10,779 nt of DNA from Candidatus Methanomethylophilaceae archaeon (GCA_013329105.1 DUKW01000092.1:1-10779); one strand, 5' to 3'. Positions 1-7,384 are shown, numbered from the stretch's first letter. Translations and numbers: made by a program. Notes: generated by a model not told the origin, from the letters alone.

Positions 1-1860
1 GTCGACATGTTTCACCACCTCACTATATCTACTCAATATCCACTTGTCAGCGGCGCTGAGATTATTTGGTCTCTGTGGTTTTCTGTTAACCTTGCTGCCG
101 ACGAAGTTACCCATGTTAAATATTTTGTTGCTAAATCTCCTTCCCCTTATGACATCTTTTTCGCGGAAGGCGTGGTCCACGCCCAGAGAGCAAGTGCAAG
201 CATAGTAGCGTAGGGCATCGGCACCATATTCCTCAATTATTGGTAAAGGGTCAATCACATTGCCCAGAGAGGAATGCATCGGGGTGCCGTCAGGCGCCAT
301 GATAAAACCATGCACCATGATGTCTCTCCACGGTATTGAGCCAGTAAGCTGTTCCGACCTAAGCAATGTGTAAAAAGCCCATGTCCTGATGATGTCATGG
401 GATTGCGGTCGCAGCGACATAGGAAACATCTTTTTGAACATGACTTCGTCTCTTTCCCAAAAACAGTTGTACAGGGACGACGCAGAGGAGTCCATCCAGG
501 TGTCGAATACGTCTTCACATCCTTTCAGGTTACCGCCACATCTAGGGCACGAATCTACGGGCGGATCATCCTCGGTGGGATCCACATAACATTGTTCCTC
601 CTCCGCAGGTACGACCTCTCCGCAGTTCTCGCATTCCCATATAGGTATAGGGGTGGCAAATATTCGCTGTCGTGAAAGGACCCAGTCCCACTCCAGAGAC
701 TCAACCCAGTCACGTAGGCGTATTTTCATAAACTCGGGGAACCAGTTTACCTCATCGGCCCTTTTTAGCACCCTTTCCTTGAAGTCTAGGGTCTTAAGGA
801 ACCATTGAGGGACCTGAAGAAACTCAATATTTTCATGGCAACGCCAGCATACTGAGACATTCTGCTTCTGCTTTTCCTGCTTGATAAGATACCCCTTTTC
901 CTTAAGGTCTCTTATAATCGCCTCTCTAGCCTCTTTTACCTTCATGCCCTCATAGGGACCGGCAATGGGTGTCATATGTCCGCACTCATCGATACCCTTT
1001 TCTAAGGGAAGGTTGTACTTCATAACCCATTCCAGGTCTACTTTATCACCGATGGTGCAGATCATGACTACCCCCGTACCATAGTCAGGGTCTACTTTTG
1101 GATCGGCAATGATCTTTACTTTCTTGCCATATAAGGGGGTAATGAGCTCTTTGCCCACAAATCCTTTCTTATCTTTATCTTCAGGATGAACGGCCACTGT
1201 CTGGCAGGTGCATATGAGCTCGGGACGGGTGGTGGCAATGATGACGTCGCCCTCTCCGTCCGCAAGGGGGAAGCGTATATAATTCAGGTCTGTGACGTTG
1301 TCCCGGTATTCAACCTCAGCATCGGCTAATGCCGTCATGCAGCGTGGGCACCAATTGACAGGGTAGTCTCCTTTGTATGCTAAACCCATCTTTAACAACC
1401 TAAGAAAAGAGATCTGGGTGATGCGCCGGTAATAAGGAGCATCCGTCTGATAGTATATGCTGGGATCCATACTCTGCCCTAATATTTCGAAGTGATGGGT
1501 CATCTCGTCTATGAAACCGTTAGCATACTCACTGCATAGCTTCCTATACTCTGTCCTTGGTAGGTCGAGTTTGGTAATGCCGTATTTCTTCTCTACCTTG
1601 ACTTCTGTAGGTGTGCCATTGACGTCAAAACAGAGAGGATAGAATACATTATATCCCTTCATTCGTCGGTAGCGAGCTGCGAAGTCGATCAAAGAATATC
1701 CGGTAGCATGGCCCAGGTGAAGCGATCCAGATGTGTATCGGGGAGGATTATCGATGCTGTAGATGGGGCGCTCCGACTCCTTGTCGAAGCGATAAATCTC
1801 CCATTCTTTCCATTTCTCCTGCCACATTCTCTCAGTGGATAAGGAATCGTATTGTGACAT
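1..1860 (-). CDS. valS: Valyl-tRNA synthetase, N-terminal 620 residues (cut by window edge)
   Basis: Class I synthetase that charges tRNA-Val with valine in the cytoplasm. The frame is open from ATG at 1860 to base 1, so the C-terminal anticodon-binding part is missing. The N-terminus carries the HIGH-type signature as HLGH (residues 48-51), within a DNPPRYTSGSLHLGH context like archaeal ValRS. The editing insertion shows ATTRPE near residue 209 and a GTGVVM segment. Cys pairs (NWCPRC, VCWRC, WECENC, CPRCGG) suggest zinc knuckles. DTWMDSS precedes the second signature, which reads PMHSSLGN at 527-534 where KMSKSLGN is usual. IleRS is the main alternative, but NWCPRCMTALADAEVEY and the DPDYGTGVVMICTIGDKVDLEW segment fit ValRS. 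The gene lies 44 nt after the CBS-HPF gene, and its start is preceded by a perfect hairpin and oligo-T runs. Confidence 0.93.
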   Translation of the reverse strand, partial: MSQYDSLSTERMWQEKWKEWEIYRFDKESERPIYSIDNPPRYTSGSLHLGHATGYSLIDFAARYRRMKGYNVFYPLCFDVNGTPTEVKVEKKYGITKLDLPRTEYRKLCSEYANGFIDEMTHHFEILGQSMDPSIYYQTDAPYYRRITQISFLRLLKMGLAYKGDYPVNWCPRCMTALADAEVEYRDNVTDLNYIRFPLADGEGDVIIATTRPELICTCQTVAVHPEDKDKKGFVGKELITPLYGKKVKIIADPKVDPDYGTGVVMICTIGDKVDLEWVMKYNLPLEKGIDECGHMTPIAGPYEGMKVKEAREAIIRDLKEKGYLIKQEKQKQNVSVCWRCHENIEFLQVPQWFLKTLDFKERVLKRADEVNWFPEFMKIRLRDWVESLEWDWVLSRQRIFATPIPIWECENCGEVVPAEEEQCYVDPTEDDPPVDSCPRCGGNLKGCEDVFDTWMDSSASSLYNCFWERDEVMFKKMFPMSLRPQSHDIIRTWAFYTLLRSEQLTGSIPWRDIMVHGFIMAPDGTPMHSSLGNVIDPLPIIEEYGADALRYYACTCSLGVDHAFREKDVIRGRRFSNKIFNMGNFVGSKVNRKPQRPNNLSAADKWILSRYSEVVKHVD

Positions 1861-1893
1861 GTCTTCCTGGAGAAGACAAAAAGGATTAAAAAA
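1860..1893 (-). promoter_or_regulatory. valS leader: two oligo-T runs, then a hairpin abutting the start codon
   Basis: In transcript sense, the 44-nt gap between the CBS-HPF stop and valS contains T6 (1893-1888) and T5 (1882-1878). A perfect 7-bp inverted repeat follows: TGTCTTC, loop TCCAG, GAAGACA (1878-1860). The last base of the stem is the A of the valS ATG, and the only ribosome-site-like stretch, AGGAAG, lies in the loop and 3' arm. The hairpin could mask initiation, and the T runs could end transcription from the upstream gene. The repeat is visible in the sequence; a regulatory role is inference, and a stem this short can arise by chance. Confidence 0.4.
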
Positions 1894-1904
1894 GGTTGTG
1901 AGCT

Positions 1905-3089
1905 TTAGCGGGAACCGCGCTTGCGGTGTTCTATCCGCTGCTCCTTGGTTTCAGTGACCATGTCAGTCAGCTTTTCCATCAGATCCTCAGTGCTACGCAC
2001 AAGGTCCCAATCGACAGACTTGGCACTGAATACCCTCCCACCAGCATTCAGTCTACCAGATACACTATATTTGGCGGTGCCACCGTCAGGATTGTATTTG
2101 GACACATGTATAGTAAGGGTCTGAGGTGTGTATATTTTGGCAATCTTAGTCAACTCCTCGGCGATCTCTTTGTCAAGGGCAGGCATCAGATAGCGGTCGT
2201 CATCATCAAGTCCTGTTATCTGAACGTAAACGACATCCCTCTCCCGGCAGGCGGCTATGAGCTCTATGATGTCATAACATGTTATTATTCCCACCAAGCG
2301 CTCGTTATCCGTTACCGGAAGCGTCGATATATCGTTCTTCACCATCAACGATGTTGCCGTACCTAGATCATCTTCCCATCCGATCGTTATAGGATTCTCT
2401 ACGCAGAGCGATTCCACCCTCAGTTTGACGGGTGTTTTAGTCCCGGTCAGCTCACCGAGAGTCTGGCGGTTCTTTTCCCGATAATTATAATCGATAACCT
2501 CCCTCATGCCGATTATTCCTATTACCCTTTCGTCTTTATCTACTACAGGGATCGTGCGCACATCGAGGCGCCTCATTATCTCAAGAGCATCATCAAGGTC
2601 ATCCCCAGGCATCACATAGTCTACGACCTCACTCATTATTTCCCAGACCTTGATCTCTTTGAACTGCCGAATCGTGGAGACGAGCCTTATCAGGTTGCTT
2701 CGAGATACTATACCGATAAGACGATTTCCCTTGACTACAGGCAGTTGCCTAGCATTACTATATATGATATATTCAGCAATCTGAGTGATTGGCGTTTCCA
2801 GGGTCACGGTTGGCACTTTGATCATTAACGTCTTGGCCTTGGTCTCCAGAGAGATGTTCTTTCTTTTCAAGATGTTCCCATATGAGACCATTCCCAGGTA
2901 CCTACCGCCATCGACGACGGGTACCTCATGGAGCTTGAAGTTGCGCATGATCGATAGTATGTCAACCAGCTCATCCTCCGGGCTTACGGCCTTAAATTCC
3001 TCATCCATGATCTGTTCAACGGTTTGGGAGTCGATCTGCGAGCGCAGGATCGACAGTTGCTTAAGGTCCTCTAGATCCATGGCTCCCAT
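1905..3089 (-). CDS. Four-CBS protein with C-terminal ribosome hibernation factor (HPF/RaiA)-like domain
   Basis: 394 residues. Four CBS repeats lie at about 26-77, 86-137, 148-200 and 225-278, each with the hydrophobic LPVV/IGIV-type core; such pairs (Bateman modules) usually bind AMP, ATP or SAM. Residues ~285-392 are not CBS. They run YVQITG, a helix (ALDKEIAEELTKIAKIY), a strand (LTIHVSKYN), then AKYSVSGRL, GGRVFSAKSVDWDL, a helix with MEKL and a basic tail (KEQRIEHRKRGSR). This order and several positions (ITG start, HV-K strand, A-S-G strand, D before the last helix, KL) match my memory of E. coli HPF/RaiA. I infer a soluble, nucleotide-responsive ribosome-binding protein. ATG at 3089 is chosen with GGTG 7 nt upstream; ATG at 3080 is an alternative. 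CBS is certain, HPF likely. Confidence 0.85.
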   Translation of the reverse strand: MGAMDLEDLKQLSILRSQIDSQTVEQIMDEEFKAVSPEDELVDILSIMRNFKLHEVPVVDGGRYLGMVSYGNILKRKNISLETKAKTLMIKVPTVTLETPITQIAEYIIYSNARQLPVVKGNRLIGIVSRSNLIRLVSTIRQFKEIKVWEIMSEVVDYVMPGDDLDDALEIMRRLDVRTIPVVDKDERVIGIIGMREVIDYNYREKNRQTLGELTGTKTPVKLRVESLCVENPITIGWEDDLGTATSLMVKNDISTLPVTDNERLVGIITCYDIIELIAACRERDVVYVQITGLDDDDRYLMPALDKEIAEELTKIAKIYTPQTLTIHVSKYNPDGGTAKYSVSGRLNAGGRVFSAKSVDWDLVRSTEDLMEKLTDMVTETKEQRIEHRKRGSR

Positions 3090-3221
3090 CTAATAACACC
3101 ACGAATGGGCTATTTCCCTTTAGGTTCTTAACGGTAATGGATCGTTCGGGATCTTTTTTCATTATTAACATGAAAATCTAATCCGAGGAGTGAAAATAAC
3201 AATATCTCTGGTGAATGAACG

Positions 3222-3228
3222 AAAAAAA
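3222..3228 (-). terminator. Oligo-T7 transcription termination signal after glyS
   Basis: Seven consecutive T residues in transcript sense lie about 70 nt past the glyS stop, inside the 209-bp gap before the CBS-HPF gene. Archaeal RNA polymerase commonly terminates at such U-tracts without a hairpin. If it works, the CBS-HPF gene needs its own promoter between about 3221 and 3110. I see no strong TATA box there, only AT-rich stretches. Confidence 0.4.
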
Positions 3229-3272
3229 TAGCGAAGAATTTATCTATCTGTAATATTACTACATTCGCATCA

Positions 3273-3294
3273 TTCATACTTATTTCGTACTTAT
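3273..3294. repeat. Tandem 11-bp imperfect direct repeat just after glyS
   Basis: Two adjacent 11-mers, ttcatacttat (3273-3283) and ttcgtacttat (3284-3294), match at 10 of 11 positions. They sit beside a TATA-like tatata (3293-3298) immediately past the glyS stop. One helical turn of spacing would suit a protein operator. In AT-rich spacer DNA the match could equally be chance. Confidence 0.3.
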
Positions 3295-3298
3295 ATAT

Positions 3299-4999
3299 CT
3301 AAATAGATTCGAAATTCACACCATTTAGCATTGTGTGTATCGTTTTTACCAATTTATCTATGGGCACTCTGATCTGTTTTGTACTATCTCTGTCACGTAT
3401 TGTGACGGTGTCTTTCTTGCCGCGCCCCTCTTCGAGCGTCTCGTAGTCGATGGTGACACACCACGGCGTTCCGATTTCGTCCATACGTGCATAGCGTTTA
3501 CCGATGGATCCAGAATCGTCATAGTATGCCTCTATACCAGCATCCATAAGCAACCTGAAGATTTCTTGTGCTTTTTCATCCAGGCCGTCACGTGCCATTA
3601 GTGGAAAGACTCCCACCTTTATGGGAGCTAGTATTGGCTTGAGCTTGAGGACTGTATAATCATCATCCCTTTTATGGTAGGCGTGCTCAAGTATGGTATA
3701 AAATATGCGGTCCAATCCATATGAGGGTTCGATTACGTGCGGAATAACTTTTTCTCCTGAGACTTTTCGGATGAGGGTCTCTACTTCGAAGAACTCATCA
3801 CTTATTGTAAGAGGTTTACCGTTATGTTCGATTTGAAGGGCCCCATCTTTGATATCCTCTGCCTGGCAGGATTCGATAAGGTTTGTGATCTCTTTGGCAT
3901 CTTCCTTAAAACGCGGACCCAGTTTGCTGTGTTTTGCTTTGATTACTTTTTGCTCCACCTCATGTGGCTCGTCATAGCGTTTGAAATGTGTCATGTCTTC
4001 ATGAGACCATTTGGCATGTTGGGTGAGGTCCCAAGACCCTCGGTCAGCGATGCCAACGATTTCTGTCCATCCATAAGAGATCAGGACCTCTGCATCCCAG
4101 CAGTCCGTGGCGTAGTGGGCCATCTCTTCAGAGAGATGTTGACGGAAATGCAGCCTTGCGGGATCCACACCCATTTTCACGAGAAGATCTTTAGTGAGCC
4201 ATATAAAATATGCCAGCACTTCGTTGGCGATGACACCCTCTCTCACCGCGCCATCTAGGCTCATTACTCTCTCCACACCGTCATTCGGGATGAGGCGCAA
4301 CATCTCCTCTTTCACGAACGGGTATCGAGGCCAAGTTTTATTTTCAGGATCAACGAAAAGTTCTACTTCCATCATGTTGAACTCTCTCAACCTAATCATT
4401 CCCTGTCGTGGTGATATCTCGTTGCGATATCCCCTTCCCTGCTGTATCACACCTAATGGAAGTTTTTCTCTGTTATAACGGTAGAGATTCGGAAAATTTA
4501 CGAAGATTCCTTGTGCCGTTTCAGGTCGCAAATAACCAATCCGAGATGACCCAGGGCCTATGAATGTCCTGAACATGAGGTTAAATTCCTCCACATCGCC
4601 CAGCGTACCCCCGCATTCGGGACAGGTTACATCGTGTTCCCTTATCAGCTCTTTAAGCGATTTGGCATCGAGGGTATCGGGGTTGGGGTGAAGCCTAGCT
4701 ACAAGGTGATCGGCGCGGAAAGGCTCACCACATTCATTGCAATATACGATGCAATCGGAGAACTCATCAAGGTGTCCCGATGCTTTGAAGACCGCTTCGG
4801 GGTTTATTGTAACAGAATCTATCTCTGTGAACCCCTCACCATAGCGATAGGCCTGTCGCCACAATCTGATTATGTTCTCTTTCAGAACGCTGCCTAGAGG
4901 ACCATAATCATACATCCCAGCCACTCCTCCGTAGATCTCAAAGGAGGGCCAGATAAAGCCACGCCTCTTACATAGCGAAAGGAGTTCTCCGGCATTCAT
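3299..4999 (-). CDS. glyS: Glycyl-tRNA synthetase, archaeal/eukaryotic alpha2 type
   Basis: Class II synthetase that attaches glycine to tRNA-Gly in the cytoplasm. At 566 residues it looks complete. Motif 1 region GGVAGMYDYGPLG is at 24-36. A CxxC pair (C87, C90) and a second (C126, C129) form a probable zinc ribbon in the insertion. RPETAQG is at 158-164, motif 2 RNEISPRQG at 192-200 with REFNMMEVE following, and motif 3 HVIEPSYGLDRI at 421-432. The anticodon-binding domain (~455-560) carries APIKVGVFPL and DDSGSIGKRYARMDEIGTP. The ATG at 4999 has GAGGT about 8 nt upstream. The gene starts 9 nt after the stop of the upstream four-CBS gene, so it is very probably the last gene of the amidohydrolase-usp-CBS-glyS operon. 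Confidence 0.97.
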   Translation of the reverse strand: MNAGELLSLCKRRGFIWPSFEIYGGVAGMYDYGPLGSVLKENIIRLWRQAYRYGEGFTEIDSVTINPEAVFKASGHLDEFSDCIVYCNECGEPFRADHLVARLHPNPDTLDAKSLKELIREHDVTCPECGGTLGDVEEFNLMFRTFIGPGSSRIGYLRPETAQGIFVNFPNLYRYNREKLPLGVIQQGRGYRNEISPRQGMIRLREFNMMEVELFVDPENKTWPRYPFVKEEMLRLIPNDGVERVMSLDGAVREGVIANEVLAYFIWLTKDLLVKMGVDPARLHFRQHLSEEMAHYATDCWDAEVLISYGWTEIVGIADRGSWDLTQHAKWSHEDMTHFKRYDEPHEVEQKVIKAKHSKLGPRFKEDAKEITNLIESCQAEDIKDGALQIEHNGKPLTISDEFFEVETLIRKVSGEKVIPHVIEPSYGLDRIFYTILEHAYHKRDDDYTVLKLKPILAPIKVGVFPLMARDGLDEKAQEIFRLLMDAGIEAYYDDSGSIGKRYARMDEIGTPWCVTIDYETLEEGRGKKDTVTIRDRDSTKQIRVPIDKLVKTIHTMLNGVNFESI

Positions 5000-5008
5000 T
5001 CTCTAACC

Positions 5009-5857
5009 TCAGTCAAGCAAAAGGGCACTTATGACATCTAAGTCAAATATCATCCCAAAGAGTCTATCTTTATTGTCTCTTATAGGTATTTGGCCGAAGT
5101 CGTTCCTTTTCATTATGTTAGCGGCCTCATAGACAGGGCTCTTCTTGAAGAGAGTGACGGGGTCGCGTACCATGAGATCAAGCACTGAGACATCTGGGAG
5201 GTCAACTTTGGATTTTTCATAATATAGAGGCATCACATTTCTGATACCTTCCCAGGACCATTCGTCCTCATCCTGCCCTATACCTAGTTCTGACTTTGTA
5301 GTACTGTCATTTATGAGCGATCTGTTAAAGAGGTCACGATCTGTAATAATCCCTACTATGTCACCGTTTGCGTTCAGTACCGGAAGCGCATCGATATTGG
5401 TGACACGGAACACAGTCTGTACATACTTTATAGGGTCCCCTTCCCAGACAGGTACGCAGGTAGTACGGATAAGTTCTTCAACCGGGGTGCTCAGTTTACG
5501 GGCCTTCACTTCTTTCAATAAATCTGTAGGGGTGACTATACCCACTAACTTGTTACCCTCTATTACTGGGAGACGGTGTATGTTATTCTCAACCAATATC
5601 CTGGCAGCTTCCTCAATGTCTTCGTCTGGTCCTATGGTGAGCACGTCTCTCTCCATAAGAAGGGATATTTGCTCTTCCTCAGGGTTATTATAGATGTCTT
5701 TACGGGATATGATACCTGCCAGCCTCCCGTCGCTCTCGCGGACTACAGGCATACCAGTGAGCTTATGTTTCACCATCATGGCAAGCACATCGTTCCGGTT
5801 CCCGGGTACAATGGCCACGATGGGGTTTGTAACCATCACTTCTGATACCTTAGTCAT
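5009..5857 (-). CDS. Four-CBS-domain protein with acidic Trp-containing linker
   Basis: 282 residues made of CBS repeats at about 5-57, 66-117, 126-178 and 226-280, with no catalytic domain. Repeats 3 and 4 are split by a ~45-residue linker (180-223) containing DEDEWSWEGIRNV, a block I associate with archaeal CBS proteins. CBS pairs normally bind adenine nucleotides and regulate a partner, here unknown. Start: ATG at 5857 with AAGGAGG 10 nt upstream. The A of this ATG is the last base of the usp TAA stop (TAATG), implying translational coupling. An in-frame TTG at 5899 would add 14 residues inside usp and is not preferred. It lies between usp and glyS, so it may tune translation or energy responses, which is inference from context only. 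It lacks the HPF-like tail of the other CBS protein. Confidence 0.92.
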   Translation of the reverse strand: MTKVSEVMVTNPIVAIVPGNRNDVLAMMVKHKLTGMPVVRESDGRLAGIISRKDIYNNPEEEQISLLMERDVLTIGPDEDIEEAARILVENNIHRLPVIEGNKLVGIVTPTDLLKEVKARKLSTPVEELIRTTCVPVWEGDPIKYVQTVFRVTNIDALPVLNANGDIVGIITDRDLFNRSLINDSTTKSELGIGQDEDEWSWEGIRNVMPLYYEKSKVDLPDVSVLDLMVRDPVTLFKKSPVYEAANIMKRNDFGQIPIRDNKDRLFGMIFDLDVISALLLD

Positions 5858-6297
5858 TAAACGACATCCTCCTTGGCCCTGACAACCATCACAGGACAAT
5901 TGGCATGTCGCACCACTTTTTCTGCCACGCTTCCCATAAGAAGTTTTGAGACACCAGTCCTACCTAGTGTTCCCATAACAATGAGGTCGTAGTCTTTGGA
6001 GGCGTCTGTTATTTTCTTGGAGGGGGATCCCTCGTCAATTTGAACTTCTACATCGACCCCCATTTCGTCGCCCATGTTCTTTACATATTCCACTGCTTCC
6101 TTGCCTTCTTGCTCCAGTAAAGAGTAAATATTGAGAGTCGCGGCATCCATAGGGATGTTGATGAATGCTGTTTGGTCCATTATGTAAAGAGCAGTAACTT
6201 TAGAGCCTAATGCCTTGGCAAGCATCAAGCCCTTTTTTACAGCCGGTCTAGTATAGTCACTGCCATCTGTCGGTATAAGGATTTTTTTGAATACCAT
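5857..6297 (-). CDS. Universal stress protein, UspA family, ATP-binding type
   Basis: 146 residues, the usual length of a single-domain Usp. It begins with the beta strand KKILIPTDGSDYT (D11 at the nucleotide site) and ends with the signature G-2x-G-9x-G-S: G109, G112, G122, S123 in GTLGRTGVSKLLMGS, followed by VVRHANCPVMVV. This is the ATP-binding pattern known from MJ0577-type proteins, as opposed to the non-binding UspA type. Members form soluble dimers and act in stress or energy responses. Start: ATG at 6297 with a strong AAAGGAGG about 6 nt upstream, which itself overlaps the stop of the amidohydrolase gene. A longer in-frame reading to 6387 would overlap that gene and is rejected. The gene overlaps the next CBS gene by one base. 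Confidence 0.95.
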   Translation of the reverse strand: MVFKKILIPTDGSDYTRPAVKKGLMLAKALGSKVTALYIMDQTAFINIPMDAATLNIYSLLEQEGKEAVEYVKNMGDEMGVDVEVQIDEGSPSKKITDASKDYDLIVMGTLGRTGVSKLLMGSVAEKVVRHANCPVMVVRAKEDVV

Positions 6298-6310
6298 ATC
6301 TTCGCCTCCT

Positions 6311-7351
6311 TTATATACAAACCATTCTCTTCCCGTTGCCAGAACGGAAGAGGAGGTCACACATTGGATCGGCGTTGTGGTGGTCAAATACCACCAGCTC
6401 TAACGCCTCCCCTGTTCTGAAGGGTAACTCTGATTTAAGATTTAATAGCTTTCTCGGGAGCCTAAAGGCGGCATCCAATGCCAAAGCGGGATTCGCACCC
6501 TGAGATCTTAATAGTCTGGCTGCAGTCTCTATCTCTGCTCGCATGTCTCCATCGTTGTTCATAAAGTTGTCAGTACCCAACCCTATTTCTACACACGCTT
6601 CTACCATACGCTTAAGAGGTGGAACGATACCCATAAATAAGTTGCTGCGGGGACAGACGATCACCGGGATACATTCGTCAGCGCAGCGATGGAGATCCCT
6701 GTCAGTGGCATTAGACATGTGAACCAAGAACTTTGGTTCCAGTGCCAGTATTTTATCTAAGTCTTCACGACGGGACTCGCTGGCATGAAGTGCGAAAACC
6801 TTGCCTCTACGATGGACATGTTCTGCCAATGATTCTAGTTCTGTGTAGTCCCAATCTGATATGGCCGAGACACCAATCCCTTCTGCATAATCCAATATGC
6901 GGTCCACTTCTTCTTCATTGTATTTCTGTCTTGCTGGTCTTCCCAGTGTAAAAGGGTATGGTGGGCCCCGACAAGAGAGAAGAGCCTTCACACCCTCGAA
7001 GCCCCCCTCCCTAAAATCCAAAAAACGGGACGTTCCTGCCTTTGCCATCATATTCATGCCCTTATGGATGGACAATCTAAGCTCATCATAACCCATATTC
7101 CTCAGGGCGCGATGTTTGAGACCTTCTGGTGGAGCCACAAGCTCTTCCAAACTAAGATCAAGGCTCATGCGAACAGAGGCGTCAGCCACATGGGTGTGGC
7201 AGTCAATGAAAGCAGGAACGATTATCCCTGTGAGAACGGCTCTGTCTGGCGGAGCCCCATCTCCAATCTCCGATATAACACCTCGCTCTACACCAAGGTA
7301 ACCTTCATAGAAACCACAGCCGTCAAATATCTGGCCGGCGAGATATCTCAT
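6311..7351 (-). CDS. Metal-dependent amidohydrolase, cytosine/adenosine/SAH deaminase-like
   Basis: 346 residues with the TIM-barrel amidohydrolase layout. An N-terminal beta domain (1-45) leads to FIDCHTHVAD with metal ligands H52 and H54. Then come H189 in ALHASESRREDL (E192 as probable proton shuttle), H211 in LVHMSNATD, CPRSNLFMG (233-241) and D261 in LGTDNFMNND. The full metal set is present, so it should be active. The HASE/CPRSN/GTDN pattern points to the deaminase branch (MTA/SAH, guanine or cytosine deaminases), but at 346 residues it is short and the substrate cannot be fixed. It is the first gene of the operon, 13 nt before usp. A TATA box sits about 25 bp upstream of ATG 7351 and no ribosome site is seen, so a leaderless start is likely. 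Confidence 0.85.
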   Translation of the reverse strand: MRYLAGQIFDGCGFYEGYLGVERGVISEIGDGAPPDRAVLTGIIVPAFIDCHTHVADASVRMSLDLSLEELVAPPEGLKHRALRNMGYDELRLSIHKGMNMMAKAGTSRFLDFREGGFEGVKALLSCRGPPYPFTLGRPARQKYNEEEVDRILDYAEGIGVSAISDWDYTELESLAEHVHRRGKVFALHASESRREDLDKILALEPKFLVHMSNATDRDLHRCADECIPVIVCPRSNLFMGIVPPLKRMVEACVEIGLGTDNFMNNDGDMRAEIETAARLLRSQGANPALALDAAFRLPRKLLNLKSELPFRTGEALELVVFDHHNADPMCDLLFRSGNGKRMVCI

Positions 7352-7370
7352 AGATAAACATATGAATTAT

Positions 7371-7384
7371 GATTATATAAATTC
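7371..7384. promoter_or_regulatory. TATA box for the amidohydrolase operon (core palindromic)
   Basis: On the minus strand the sequence reads GAATTTATATAATC, a good archaeal TATA element centred about 27 bp before ATG 7351, which would place the transcript start within a few bases of the ATG. The core TTATATAA (7373-7380) is palindromic, so it could also fire on the plus strand toward the small reading frame at 7429 and the ferredoxin. Confidence 0.5.

Noticed and set aside
1..6. GTCGAC (SalI site) exactly at the left edge, hinting at a cloning junction
   Set aside because: The valS frame runs through the edge without disturbance, and a six-base match at the boundary can be chance.
255..675. 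Several overlapping reading frames of 66-92 codons on both strands
   Set aside because: All lie inside the valS coding region, which has clear synthetase motifs in its own frame; they are shadow frames.
3824..4258. 144-codon plus-strand frame
   Set aside because: Antisense to the conserved core of glyS. It is Cys/Phe-rich with no ribosome site and no family resemblance.
5858..5899. N-terminal extension of the four-CBS protein from a TTG start, adding a Cys-containing 14-residue segment (CxxC then another C)
   Set aside because: It lies wholly inside the usp coding region, and the ATG at 5857 has a strong AAGGAGG at good spacing, so the Cys pattern is a shadow of usp codons.
6298..6387. 30-residue N-terminal extension of the universal stress protein
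   Set aside because: It would overlap the end of the amidohydrolase gene. The family starts directly at the MVFKKILIPTDGS strand, and an excellent ribosome site precedes ATG 6297.
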